This document shows positions 12,361-24,300 of a DNA stretch of 64,000 nt, piece by piece. Position 1 is the stretch's first letter. Every line of letters starts with the position of its first letter. The notes under the pieces are model-generated. The model was given only the letters and a program-made list of their open reading frames with translations. It was not told the origin of the DNA and did no database searches. Position numbers and translations under genes: made by a program. Origin of the DNA: Lanius collurio (taxonomy: Eukaryota; Chordata; Aves; Passeriformes; Laniidae); the NCBI GenBank assembly GCA_020086605.1, contig JACBWW010000016.1:21760399-21824398 (forward strand), read 5' to 3'.

Positions 12361-14329
12361 GATGGCACAACCCCAGTCAGGCTGAAGCTTTGTGTTGACA
12401 GACCACTAAAATAATACCCCGTGTGGGACTTCCCAGGGGGAAAATAGAGCTTTTACCAGGGAGACCTTAAACCCTTCTAGCATCCTGCAGGCATGCTCAG
12501 AGAAGGCCTGGAGGCCCAGGTATAACACAGAACTCAGCACAGGGCTGTGGAGCACTTGCCCTGTGTGTTTCTGGTGACAGCTCCGAGTGCAGTTTGGGTT
12601 CCCCTCGTCTGGGATGAAGCGACATCAATTTGTCCTGGTGTGCAGTGAGAGTGGGGCAAGATACTGCCAGATGAATTAAAATTATATTAAGATAGTAGGG
12701 TCTGGTGTTCAGGTTTAATGGCAGGATTAGTGAGGGAGAACTCTTTTTGCAGGAATGCTGCCTTGTGAGAGGGAGCAGAGCAGCTGTGTGTGATTGCACT
12801 TAACTGGAGGCACTTGGCTGGTGTCTCTGAAAGCTGGTCTGCTCACTGCCCTGAATATAAAAAATGTTGAGTAACTGCCTTATTTTTATTAACTGAAATA
12901 CAGATCTGATTGCAAAAGTCCAAACAATGCAAAAGATCAACAGTTTGTGCAGCTTAAAATCACAGCTTCTTCCTTTTGCTGGGGCTCTGCGGAGTCACAG
13001 CATCTTGACAAACATGTGAGTTAATTGAAGCTGTATTATCTTTTCAAGACTGACTTTTGACATTTGAATCAAAAATATTATTCATTTCCTTCAAGCTCCC
13101 CTTTTCAGCGTCTTTGCCAAGAATCGTGTCTAGCATGGAGAAGAAAGTAGATTTACATAGGAAAAAAAAAAGTCTTTGTCTTGGTTAATCTAAGTGCAAT
13201 GATTTAATGACAAGAGAGGGGTTAGCTTGGGCCCAAATTAATGTCACATTTTAGCACAGAAATGAAACAGGTGGTAAACAAGTTTTAAATGGAATAATAA
13301 AAATGGTCATGAAAGTTTATTTTCTTTCAGCTGCATAATGATAGGAAAGGCTGTTTCAGGAACTAGGAGAGAATTAAGGGAGCAGGTGTATGTGGGATAA
13401 AAGAGCTCTAGGTGCAGGGTCTGCAGGGGCTAATCCAAAAGGGTAGGTGCCACCTGCACCCTGATGCCTGGGCTTGTGTGTGCCCAGGTGTGAGGGTCTG
13501 TGCCTCAGGAGATCACTCACAGGGAGTTAGGGCAGTGTTGAGTGGAGACACAGGGATTAAAACATGCAGGGAGCTGGGAACCCTCCCCAGATGTGCTGCT
13601 GGGACACAGAGGGGTCATTAGCAATTAAGTTGTGAAGGGAAGGTTTGTGCACCTGGGGTATGAACCAGCACAGGGCTGTGTTTCCCTCCTTGATACTCAC
13701 AGAGTCTGGTGGCAGTGGTGGGAGGCTGGGTGCTCCCAGGTGAGATGGCTTTGCCTTTTATTTTCCTGCCCATCCCAGACAGCAGTGTGTCCTCCACCCC
13801 TGTGTGTCCTCCACCCCTCCTTGTCCTACATCCCTGCAGGGGAAGAGCCCTGACTGCACAGACACCTTTCCTCTCATTTGCAGGGCCTTGTGCCATCTCA
13901 TACCAACATAATAAAATATCTGTCTTGTGGTGCAATTTTCGTCCCTACAGAAACTCTCTCTGTGGCCTTTTATCTCAGCTGGCTGCCTCTGGGGCTCCTT
14001 ACTGCTCCCTAGCAAAGCACAGTGCTGCTTAAATCTGTCTCTGGGTTAATCAGGGAAGAGGAGGAGTTTGTACCAAAGGTTTTTTTAGTGATTTTGGAAG
14101 AGGAACCCTTGAGCTGCTTAGGAAAGATCCATTTTGCATTTTCTTTCCATCTCTTGATCCAGACACTTACAGGTCTCTCAGCACCTTCACACCTGAGTGC
14201 CCCCAACAATCCCACACCAGGGCTGCTTGAACAGCCCACTGCTTGGACAGTCAGAGGGCTTTGGCAATTAAAACCTCAGAGTGTTCTTGAGGAGCTCTTT
14301 GTTTCTACCAAACGTAATGTTTTTTGGTG
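12361..14329. other. Unique non-coding sequence, no gene seen
   Basis: No supported gene or transposon. A 17-bp unit ending TGTGTCCTCCACCCC is duplicated in tandem at 13784-13817. The stretch 12950-13130, which contains words such as AACATGTGAGTTAATTGAAG, has the texture of conserved non-coding DNA, but nothing specific can be named. Confidence 0.65.
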
Positions 14330-14349
14330 TTTTTTTTTTTTTTTTTTTT
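14330..14349. repeat. T20 homopolymer
   Basis: Twenty consecutive T residues follow TTTTTGGTG. No retroelement body is recognisable on either side, so it is treated as simple sequence. Confidence 0.9.
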
Positions 14350-15840
14350 AAATCTTTTGTTTACTTTGAAGGGAGATCTGAACATTTTCTACAAGAGGGT
14401 TAGAAATCTGAGGCCAGGAGACATTCCCACACAGCCATAGCTGAATGACAAGTAACTTTTAAAAAAACCCATTTCTGAACAGAGGTTTTCTTTTCCAAAG
14501 CCTTTAGTGCTGTAAGTTCATGTGAGAAAGGATTTGGCTGTCTTGGAGTGGGGCAGATTTGGAAACTCTTCTCCAGGTGACCACTTTGAAGCCTCTTAAG
14601 AGTCCTGTAAATTAAGCCGATCTCAGCTCAAATCTCACAATAATTTTGCCTGCATCAGAAGAAAGAGATCAAACTCACTTGCTGGCTGTCCCTGAAGAAA
14701 AGTCCCTGACTAAATGAGCCAAGAAAACTGAGCTCTCACTGTGCTTCTTCCAGTCAAGCACTGCACCATAATTTTTTAGCAAAGCATTGGGAAAGTTTTT
14801 TCTGGGTCTATACAGAGTGTTTACATCTTCATAACTGTCCAGCCAGCCCCTTTCAGGGGGCCCAAACTCTGTATATGAAAGAAAATAATTCCCTCCTGTC
14901 CTATACCAAATGCCATGGACCTGAAAGAGCGAGGGAGCATTTCGCCCTGGAAGAAAATAAAAGGGTGAAAAAGCTCCTAAAGTGCATTTGTGCAGGATCT
15001 TTTCAGGTATTTCTGTCTTCATCGCATTTATTCATGGCTTGCCACTGCAAAATTATTCACCATGCCCCTGCTAAAATACCACACTGCTTCAGATTCTCTT
15101 TTCCCCAAGGAGTTTTCATCTCTTTGCAGCTCAGTTGCTTGAATTCAGATAGTACATGTGTTAACTAGAATGGGCTTTCTTGCTTCTCCATTAATTTTAA
15201 TGAAATTCACTGCTGGTCCTTTGATAGACCAACTTGCTGTGTTGGTGAAGTTTAAGGAAACCTGAACTTCCTTGCTAAACTCTGATGGGGAACACAGACT
15301 CACAGCAGCAAGATGAGTTTTAGATCCTCTTTCTTCCTAAAACACGAAACCACTTTGAGCTGGGGCTGCCCAGCTCCACCAGCTGAAGCCACTCTAGAAA
15401 AAGCACCAACACATCCTGGAGGGGCACCTCTCCCTGGGCTCAGCTGCTCCCTGTCTGGCCACAATATTTAGCCCAACTAGCCACCCTGGAGGGCCAGGAG
15501 TTGTAAGGTGGCTGGCAGGAAACTTCAGGTGTAATAAAATGTTAGTCTGGGGAAACATCACGCCAGTGCTGGTTTCCATGAGGTTCTGGGAGAGGCAGGG
15601 GGAAGCTGCTGGGTGCAGGAGGTGAGAAGTGATGTCCTGTTTGCTCGGTGACAGGAGGGTAGCTGGGGTAGCACCAGGCAGCTGGAGCAGCATTGTGTGC
15701 TCCTGGTAGGAGTGAGACAATAAAACTTCCTCCCGTCTCCCAGGCTCCGAAGCTTTCTGATGTCAACAACAGCAGCAGGAGGCTTCAGGCACGTTCCCGG
15801 CAGCTGATCGTATTTATCAAGTTCACGTTCCTTGCTTTTT

Positions 15841-15872
15841 ATTTTTTTTTAATTTTATTTTATTTTATTTTT
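15841..15872. repeat. (TTTTA)n low-complexity tract
   Basis: A T-rich run passes into several TTTTA units, followed by more T. It is simple sequence typical of vertebrate non-coding DNA. Confidence 0.85.
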
Positions 15873-17454
15873 TTCTTCCTTAACTGTCGAGGTCCGGGAG
15901 CCACAAGATGGCCCCGTTCCAACTCCAGCCCCTTTGAGGATACAGAAATGTGTGCCGGGGGCTGGAGCAGGGACATGCTTTCTCCATGTGAGCCAAAGAA
16001 CAAACAGCAGAGCCCTCCATGGGGACTGATTGTTGACATGTTTATGATGATGAAGTGGGGTAGAACTCTCAAAGGGGGATGCTAGAAATGAAGAAGTAAA
16101 GTGTGGCACTGCTGAGGGCCTATATAATGCTAAATATTGTAGGAAACTGCAGTTTCTTCCTATTTGTGACCACTTCACTGAGCAGTTAGGGAAGTCCCTT
16201 CCCAGCTGTACATCACACATTCCCCATTTGGAGCTGTAACAACAGCAACCCCCCAGCAGGCGCCAGGAGCACGGAGAGAGCAGACTAAAGTTACTCGGCC
16301 ATAATTTATAGCCCTGCTCCAAAAGTGTGAAAGATATGACCCTGTGTGCCTGGAAATCCTACCCAGGGGACAGCTTACTGACCCAAAGTGGGGATTGGGA
16401 TACCCTGCTTGACTGGGGATTGCCACTTTGCTTGGGGTCACCTGCAAAAGCACTTCATCTTCCTCTGCTGCGTGCACTTGTGTGACTGCACTGTGGGACG
16501 GGCCCTGGCTCTGCTGCCCAAGGTCAAACCTCCCACCTGGCATTTGAAGGATGAGGGTGGGTTAAATTCTCCCTCGTGGTGATGCACGTTCTTCTGTCTT
16601 CATGACTCTGTGGGCCGTGCTTCCCCTGGGACCGAGCTGCAGAGCACATGGATTTGATGGGAACATCCACGCACACCCCACTGCCCAGCACTGTGCTGGC
16701 CCCTCAGTAGAGTCCATAATCTGGTCTGGTGATTGTTCCAGCCTCTGCTGGTCTCCACCTTGCACCCTGCAAGGTCTCCAGCTGAAAAATTTGTAGGGCG
16801 ACAGCAGCTCTCCCAGATTTCCAGCCATACACACTGGGACTCTGAAATTTGGGATCAGCTCAGCTTTGGCCAGGTCTGGCCAGAGATGGTCAGCTGGGAC
16901 AGTGTCCAAGGCATGGGGGCTATTAGAGTTTTAGATTATTCAGCTTGTGTTTGGTCAACCCAAAAGGTAAGAGGGGACAATTTGCTCTTGCCTCTGCAGA
17001 CAAAGCAAAAACCTTCTCCAAAATACTCCGACTCCTTGGGCTGCTCCCAAGCTGAGCAGCTCCAGCCCATGTGTATTCTCTGCCTCTGAGCCTGCTCAGT
17101 GCTGCAAGAGCTGTTTGAAAGTAAAACAGAAAAAGAAATGTTCGCAGGCTGTGTTCTGCAGGGTCAGTGGTGCTGTTATCTTTCATGAATCCTGCTGGCC
17201 AACTCTGAGCACACCTTGTCTGGGGGCAGAGCAGCTTTCATCATGAGGAAAAGAAACGCCCCCCCCCCATCTTTTTCAGACAATATTTTAGTGTCTTAAA
17301 GTGCTCTGGGTTTCCCTCTGGGCCTCTTGAAGGTATGAGGTGGGAGTTGATGGCTATGCCTCAGTCTGAATTCTGCTTCTATTGTTCTGGGGCTGTGTGT
17401 CCCTTGCTGGGATGATGGGCTTTGGGCAGCCTCTTTTCCTTGAAATTTAATGTG

Positions 17455-17473
17455 TTTTTTTTTTTTTTTTTTT
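17455..17473. repeat. T19 homopolymer
   Basis: Nineteen T residues are followed directly by CAG, so the tract looks like a strong splice acceptor on the plus strand. No open, donor-bounded exon that I would defend follows it, so I call it simple sequence. Confidence 0.85.
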
Positions 17474-18245
17474 CAGAAAACAACATTTTGGACTTTTTTG
17501 TCCCTAATAGAAAATTTATCTTCTCAGTAATTAAATGGAATTGTCTATAGGAAAGGGACAGTTGGGGTAGATGGTGGTGTCTCTCAAAATAGTGACTATA
17601 GGAGCACTTGTAATTTTAGATCATCACAAAGTGATGCATTTTCCCCAGAAGGCAGAATAAGCAATGGCATTTAATCCTTGTTGTAGTGTGGTAGCACCTG
17701 TATTTCTGAGCCTGTCTTTTGGCCCACCAATGTGCTGTTCTTCACTGCTAAGAGCACGTCAGCCTTGCTGGAAGCCACTGTGTCTGCATTCCCATTTCCT
17801 TTCTCCCAGCTTATGGCCCCACTGCAGGGCTCCTGATTTTCCCATCTCCATCTTTGTTCATCTCTTGAATATTCCTGAGCTATATTGAGGCTCCCAACCC
17901 CCACCTGATATCAGCAACCACCACACTGACATTCCAGTCCAGCTCTATTTCCAGACCTGTGCATGGGAAGGACCACCTGAAAAGCACATTAAACTGTTTT
18001 CTTTTCCTCCTTTTCAGTGCTTTTCACAGCATCTCCAGTTTTATGATCCTCTGAACTGTAGCACTTCTCCTAGATCTTTTAAGTAGATGTTAGGGGAGTT
18101 AGACCTGGATTATTTCAGTGGTTCCTTCTAAGAAACATGACAGCTGAGAACTCTGCACTCTGTGTTTATAGTCCTGTCAGGCTGAAATCCTCCCACACCT
18201 GCCTGCATGAAGGATTTTTTCAGCTGCATTTTGATGCCATGGGAG

Positions 18246-18268
18246 GCACCTCTGGGTCCCAGAGGTGC
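18246..18268. repeat. Perfect 11-bp inverted repeat around a single central base
   Basis: The arms GCACCTCTGGG (18246-18256) and CCCAGAGGTGC (18258-18268) are exact reverse complements with only T between them. Such a compact palindrome could extrude as a cruciform or come from a palindromic mutation event. No flanking target-site duplication is evident. Confidence 0.85.
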
Positions 18269-19238
18269 ACAAGTGTCATTTGCCACGTGTCCAACATAGC
18301 CCAGGAGTGTGATACAAGGAGGAATGTGAACCTCCCCTTTGGAATATCTGTGTATCAGGCCAGGGATGTAAACCCAGGAGATGTGGGGGATGGCAGGACG
18401 CTGGGTTTGCCCTGAACCCAGCAGTGCTGGTGGCTCCACGCTACTTCCCAACACGTTTTGCATTTCAGACCCAATTTGCCAGAAGAGTCACCAAACAGCA
18501 AATCTGACAAACAAACCACAGAGAACATCTGATCTGATCACAAAATACCTAAGGCTGTTAGGGACTGTAGGCATGGCAAGGGCCAGGATTGATGTGGAAC
18601 ATATTTGTTATTAAATCCCATCCACATAAACCGATCGGAAACAGATGTGAGTGTTGGGGATATTAATAAGTGGGCAAACTCCAGGGATCCTGCAGGTACT
18701 GCTGCATGGGGGAGAAGGGGAAATGGCACATCTTTGCTATCATGGGGGTTTTGTAAGAAGGGACTATATTTTTACACTGTACCTTGCTTTGCATTCCCTG
18801 GTGGAACTGGAAAATGCAGGGATACAGAGAGAGAGGTGGTAGGTTAGAGCAAGGGTGGCTGCTTTTAGGGAGGATGATGGCTAATAGGAGAGTTGGGATG
18901 AAAGAAAACCAGGTTCTCTGCCCCTAATCTGAGTGCAACTGGGCTCTGATGGAATGGTCAAACTGTCCTGCCATGGCCAGAAGCACAAAAACCTAAAAGT
19001 GTCCAGGAAAGACATGTAAGAGGTATTGGTTGGGTATAAAAAAGGTTTTCAAAGCAATTTTGCTGTTTCAATTTGATAAGGTTTTTCAGTACTTCAGATT
19101 CCCAGTCTTTTCTCTATAGCAGGAAGGATCTAGAAATTTGCAAGACAAATTTCCTAGGATTTTTTTGTGTTGCAAGCCCTTGGATTTTTCCTATCCATCT
19201 TCTCCGAAACAGCTGAACCTTTTTATTGGCTGACAGCT

Positions 19239-19264
19239 AAAAAAAAAAAAAAGAAAAAAAAGAA
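19239..19264. repeat. A-rich simple repeat
   Basis: A run of 14 A residues continues through AG and AAAAAAAAGAA units. There is no recognisable retroelement upstream. Confidence 0.85.
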
Positions 19265-20546
19265 GGGGTAACAAAAAATTCAGCCCAAGGCAGACACTTG
19301 GCATGGAAAATTGAAGCCCAAGTGGTTTAAGTTTAACAAAGTTATTAGCAATTGAAAACAGGGCTTTATAATTGGAAATGTTTGCAAGCTGAGTAAGAGG
19401 TTGTGCTACCAACCCTGCCTCTTAGATGTGTTTGTGTTCAGGGATGTGCAAACACCCGACACAAAGACAGGCATTTGTTAAAGATGCTTACAACTGGAGA
19501 CAGGCACAAATGCCCCAACACCACTTTTTGTTCACCTCTTTCTTCTGAACCCTAGTTCTTCAAGTTTTTGGTGGTCTTTCCACCTCCAATTATAATTAAA
19601 ACCAGAGTGCAAATGCTTCTTGTCCTCGCTGGAACAAAACACCGACTCTTCTGATGCTCTGAGGATTCAAAGAGGAGAATTCAGACAGGCTTTGGGATCA
19701 CAAAAAGTTAACTTGCAGCTCCTGGGAATGTAGCACAGACATTTTGTACCTGTGCTTTCTTCTTGCCCACTGCAGTGGAGTTGCTGTTCTCGGTCTCTGT
19801 GCATGTGCTTGTGGCCCTTTGCATATTTACATCTCTTTGGGGGGAGATGGCAGATTTTTGGGTGGCTCAGCTGGCCAGAGGGCACTTACCTGAGGTGAGA
19901 AGTGTCCTTGCTGGTCTAGGCTGACCAGCCTGGCCACTGTTTGCCTTCCTCAGGGCTCTCTGTGGTGCTGGCTGCTGCTCCATCACGTGCCCCAGTAAAA
20001 TTTAAACTCTGGCTTACCATGAGCCCACTGCAGCCAGGAAACGACGTCAAGTTGAGCCATCATATTGTTTGAATTACACCAATATGAAAATCCATGAAAG
20101 CCACAGGGAGCCAGCATTTCCCCTTCTACATAAAATGGGGTTATGGCCATATTAAAAAACACAACAAAACTGAGCAGCTTTTAACAGGAGATGGTGGAAC
20201 AGAGGCCTCGAGAGATGCCGAAAAAGCTGAGCATAAAAATAATTACATTTGAAACAAGGTCCTGCTTTTTCTTCGGCTCAGCCTCAGGGTGACACATGCT
20301 CCTGTGACTTCTACATCTCCTGCTCTGCCTTTGGAGAGGGGAGGAGAGCAGCTTTGTGCTGGGGCTGCTGAGTGGCAATCCAGGTCATTCCAGGAGCTGG
20401 TGGCTGGAGCTGCCTGGTGTGGGTGGGATGTTTGATGTCTCCCTGGGGTGCACTGAATAACCCTGCTCTGATCAGAAAACCTCTTTGGCTTGACCCAGCA
20501 AGTAGTGATCATTCACAAAAAGAAAGAAAAGATGAGGTTCAGGTAC

Positions 20547-20580
20547 AAAAAAAAAAAAAAAAAGAAAAAAGAAGAAAAAA
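20547..20580. repeat. A17 with GA-rich extension
   Basis: Seventeen A residues are followed by GAAAAAAGAAGAAAAAA, a purine-only tract. Lysine-rich open frames crossing it are artefacts. Confidence 0.85.
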
Positions 20581-22433
20581 TTGTCTGGAAAGGAGACTCT
20601 TCTCCAGCCCTCCAGCTCTTTCTGTGACCGTTCACCAAAATCTCTTGTAAGCTGCAGAGCCATTTCTCTGACATAAACAAAAAGAGAACATTTCCAAACT
20701 TGGGCAACACAAACCTTTATTTTTCTGGTACTACCATAAAGCCTTCATCCTGCTTTATGAGACAGTCAGACCTTAGGCCATGCTGTAGAAGACCATCCCC
20801 ATCCCTTCCCCAGTGAAGTGCCAGCAGGGCCAGCTGAGGCCAAGGGGAAGAAGACTCAATTGCCTTCCTATTTTACAGGCCAGGAGGAAGCAGGGATATT
20901 CTGATATTCATATTTTCTCTCAGGACCACAAAAGATGCCACTGCAAGGCTGGACATGACCGCTCTCAGTGTGCCAGTGAGCAAAGTTCACTGCAAGACAA
21001 ATGTTGTGTCCTTCCCAAACACTTTGCTAGTTCTCTGTTGACTTCCACTTAAATCTCACTGTTGCTAAATCTGAACAAATTTTTGCAGATGCTGCTGAAA
21101 TCTCCTGAGAGTCTTTCTACTTCTTCAGAAGCAGAGACATTTGTGTGCTGAGGCTCATTTTAGATATTAATAATTTGGTTTCTTGCTCTGTCCCCAAGGC
21201 TCTGATACTGTCATGACTCCAGATCCAGCACAAACCAGCCCTACTGAAATCCAGAGCGAAGCCTTCATCCCTTTCAGGCTTCTTGTTTGTTGGGGTGTTG
21301 TGAGTGGTGTTTGCACACCTTTTAATCACCTTAGCTCAAGGAGTTTGAGTCCTTTGCTGTTGGTAATTTTGATGTATAGCTACCATGTTACGCAGCAAAA
21401 GTATTTCTGCTTTCCTACCTCCACATGTGTATGCAGTCAGGAACAATTACCACTGTCAATCCTGTCTGCCTGCTAACTTGCTTTTTTTTTTCCCTGTTGG
21501 TCATGCTGTAAATCATTTTCACATTTACAACATTAAGAAGGTGCTCTGAGCAATCATTCTTGTGGTCAACAAACTGTTACTGCTTCTCAAGTGTCATGGG
21601 TCACTACTTAATTACTGGATTTCACTCCCAGTTAAAACCATTAATCTTGTCTCCACCACCTTTCTCTGGGCCTCTCAGTCCAGTATGTTTTATGTTAGGC
21701 ATATAAGTGCTGGGTTGTTTTTTTTTCATGCCAGCAGAGGTTCTGTAGCTGGAATTTCTGGGTTTGATATGCAAGATCACCCAGAGGAGGCTTTCTTTGG
21801 CCTGGGTCTCTCTAAGCTGAGCCTTTCTCCAGAGAACTGGGTTTTTCAAACAGATGCAGAGATACTGAATGCAACAAAAACTGATAAGGGATCTCTGTGG
21901 CGGTGATGCCACCTCAGCTGTGGGAATTCCCCAAGCTCCATCCCATAGGATTATTGCTTTCAGCTGCTGCCTGGAAACAGAAAAGGTATGAGCACAACAA
22001 GGAAATTCAGAGTAATCTGGGAAAGCAGACATTAATCTGTGAGTCCTAGAGGTTCATCAGGAGTTGAACTTGCCTGTGAAACTCCCATGTGCCTTTATGA
22101 GGGTTGGTTCTGCTCTCACTTACGCTGCCCTGGGGCAGGATGGAAGCCCAGAGCCCACGTGGGTGACAGGGCCACATCCGACTCCTCCCATCTGTTACTG
22201 CACTGATGGGAATTCATAGGTGTTACATGGGACAGAGAAAGGCTCCCCTGTTGTTCCCTCGATGAAACTGCAGCAAAAACATATTCAGAATTATAAGCAC
22301 AAAAAAAAATGGAACATAAGGGCTACAGAATTCTAACAAAGCTTGTTTCATAGGCCACATCCACAGCGTGCTCGTACAAAATGCCACGTGAATCACACTT
22401 AATTTGCTGCAGAATATACTTCGCTATTTCAGC

Positions 22434-22461
22434 AAAAAAAAAAAAGAGAAAAAAAAAAAAA
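22434..22461. repeat. A-rich simple repeat with GAG interruption
   Basis: A run of 12 A residues, then GAG, then 13 A residues, between GC dinucleotides. It is simple sequence. Confidence 0.85.
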
Positions 22462-22805
22462 GCAAGCCTGTGAAGGGCAAGAGCTTTGCTGCATGTTAGT
22501 TGTAAAAGTTCCACAAGTATGGAATCTATTAAAATCATTATTTGTTTATGATGTGAAAGTGATTAGTCTGTTCCAAAAACAAAAACATGAAAACCCTAAG
22601 TGCTGGGACTTTTCAGGAGAATAGCCACTGGTTCTTCATTATAATAATTTATATAATATGGCTCTATTTCTATGATATCTGTAATTATTGTAGCACTTGG
22701 TTGCCCTAGACAAAATCAGGGTCCTCTTGCACATTCACCTAGAAAACACATTCCCTACCCTGGTGGGTTCTAAGCAGGGGAAGAGTTGGATGATGACCTC
22801 AGGTT

Positions 22806-22870
22806 GGCAGATGGGGAACTGAGATAAAGACTCATCGTGACCTGCCCAGGGTCATGGGGAAGCAACTTGG
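22806..22870 (-). repeat. MIR-type SINE fragment, degraded
   Basis: The plus strand reads CAGATGGGGAACTGAG followed by CGTGACCTGCCCAGGGTCAT. This parallels the complement of the MIR core (CAGATGAGGAAACTGAGG ... GTGACTTGCCCAAGGTCAC). The insertion is therefore on the minus strand. Only about 65 bp of core is readable. Family assignment is from remembered consensus. Confidence 0.6.
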
Positions 22871-22879
22871 GTACCTTGG

Positions 22880-23745
22880 CTCAGCTGTCACCTGGAGCCA
22901 CGTGGCTGGGCTGGTGGAGTCAGAACATTCCAGTGTGAGCACGGGGACATCCATGTGGCCCCAATTACAGACCCAGGGCCTTGATTTCACTTCCTGGACT
23001 GGATACAACAACAGGATGCTGGAATATTTAGGCTGTGTTCACTGCAGGGAATGTTTTTACTTTAAAAGCAGAAAAAAAAAAATCTGTTTCTCTCTAAGAT
23101 GTCAAATCACAGAAAGATGGGGGTTTTGTAGGAACCTCACCCAGTTTTGGCTTCTTACCACCTCTTTTATGACACTGCTCAATGATTTTAACATCCTGTT
23201 GTGCTGAAGTACTCCATGGCTTTCGGGGGCACTTTGTGCTTGCTGTCACCCTGCCTTGCTGATGTTCACTTGGATGTTTGGGTACCTCACAACACACAGC
23301 CCCAGAGTGTTCCCTGTTGTTGTCACATCTCACAAACCACTTGCAAAGCCTTCTAAAATCTGCGTCTGCAGCACTTCCCACTTCCCAGGCCGTACCTCCT
23401 CTCCACATGCTGCAATTCCACCCCAGAGCTGCCTCTCCCCTTTGAAGCCTGGGGCATTTCTGACAAACAGGGCATGTGCAGATAATGCACATAGTCCAGG
23501 TGGCCATGGAAATGCCATCAGGGAAAGCTGACATCAGGGAGAGGAGATTCTGGTCCTTCACTGATGGCTGATGATCAAAACAGAGGTTTAGCAGCCTCTT
23601 GGAGCTTTTGCTCTATTATTCCCAGGCATGGCATGAGGCTCTTCAAGGTTTTCTGGCCCAAGCTCTTTGAGGCCCTTTCATTTATTATTCATTTAAATGA
23701 GATTTGATTTGGAGTACAAATCAGGCTATCCTCTTCTGGTTTCTG
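22880..23745. other. Unique non-coding sequence, no gene seen
   Basis: No supported gene or repeat. A 155-codon minus-strand frame (23094-23561) has no recognisable domain and overlaps frames on the other strand. Confidence 0.65.
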
Positions 23746-23749
23746 CTCC

Positions 23750-24300
23750 TGAAAGTGGATTCCTCTTCTGCCAGTCCCAGAGTCCTTCCTTTCAGGTGTT
23801 ATCCAGTACTCCCAGTCTTCCCACCTCAGTATGGTTGCAGTGTTAATGGTGTCTCACACCTTGCACCACAATTTCTGTACATTTTTGTGACTTCTTGCCT
23901 CAAGATCACCCAGTTAGTGTTGTTCTCTTCTCTGGAGCATTTCTGAACCTGGGGTCATCAGCAAGCTTCATTAGCACATTTCTTACATTATGTGCCACAG
24001 TCACTAATGAGAATTCCCGGCAACATTCCCAATAGCCAGCACTGAAGAGCTCCATAAGTAATTCCCTTTAGTTGAAGAATTTCCTTTTCACATAATGTGT
24101 TTCCTTTCATACAAATCAACACTTCATGTACTTTTTCAGAACTTGTACAAATTCCTATTTTTTCCTGTAAAGAGCCATTTTCCATGGGGGCCTGTATGAC
24201 ATATTTTACTGAAGTCCAGATCAATTGGATTCACCGTATGTCCTCTAGGAAATCTCTAGCAAAGAAGCCAGAGGAAATGAGTATCTGTCTGGCAAATCCC
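23750..24300 (-). pseudogene. Ancient LINE (CR1/L3-like) reverse-transcriptase fossil
   Basis: On the minus strand, 24225-24193 reads I-D-L-D-F-S-K-I-C-H-T, a clear relic of the CR1-clade box A motif (LDFSKAFDTV), which carries a catalytic aspartate. Further along the same strand, 24030-23994 reads L-G-M-L-P-G-I-L-I-S-D, resembling the LGPLLFNIFINDL region. At 23971-23951, M-K-L-A-D-D-P matches the catalytic FADD box C. The order and strand are right, and the A-to-C distance of about 80 codons is somewhat short for the family, so internal deletions are likely. Stops and frameshifts make it non-functional. The 5' and 3' limits are approximate. It is more diverged than the CR1 copy at 30 kb, so probably older. 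Confidence 0.72.

Larger units (their letters stand above)
14350..18245. other. Non-coding sequence with one speculative exon on the minus strand
   Basis: No supported gene. A splice-bounded open stretch on the minus strand (14679-14946) is described among the findings; I do not recognise its product. A T19 run lies at 17455-17473 and a C10 run at 17259-17268. Around 15735-15830 a CpG-containing stretch with GATCG and TATTTATC words could be conserved non-coding DNA. Remaining open frames are short and overlap on both strands. Confidence 0.6.
18270..22800. other. Non-coding sequence with A-rich tracts, no gene seen
   Basis: No supported gene. Three A-rich runs are listed separately. Around 22100-22140 the sequence GCTCTCACTTACGCTG faintly resembles an ancient palindromic amniote repeat, but it is too weak to annotate. 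The open frame at 20372-20650 is lysine-rich only because it crosses a poly-A run. Confidence 0.65.

Noticed and set aside
13331..13386. Possible short exon after TATTTTCTTTCAG
   Set aside because: Weak donor (GCAG/GTGTAT), only 56 nt, no recognisable peptide; T-rich acceptor look-alikes are common throughout the window.
20372..20650. Lysine-rich plus-strand frame, and similar ones at 31598-31849 and 48578-48875
   Set aside because: The lysine blocks are translations of poly-A or GAAA simple sequence.
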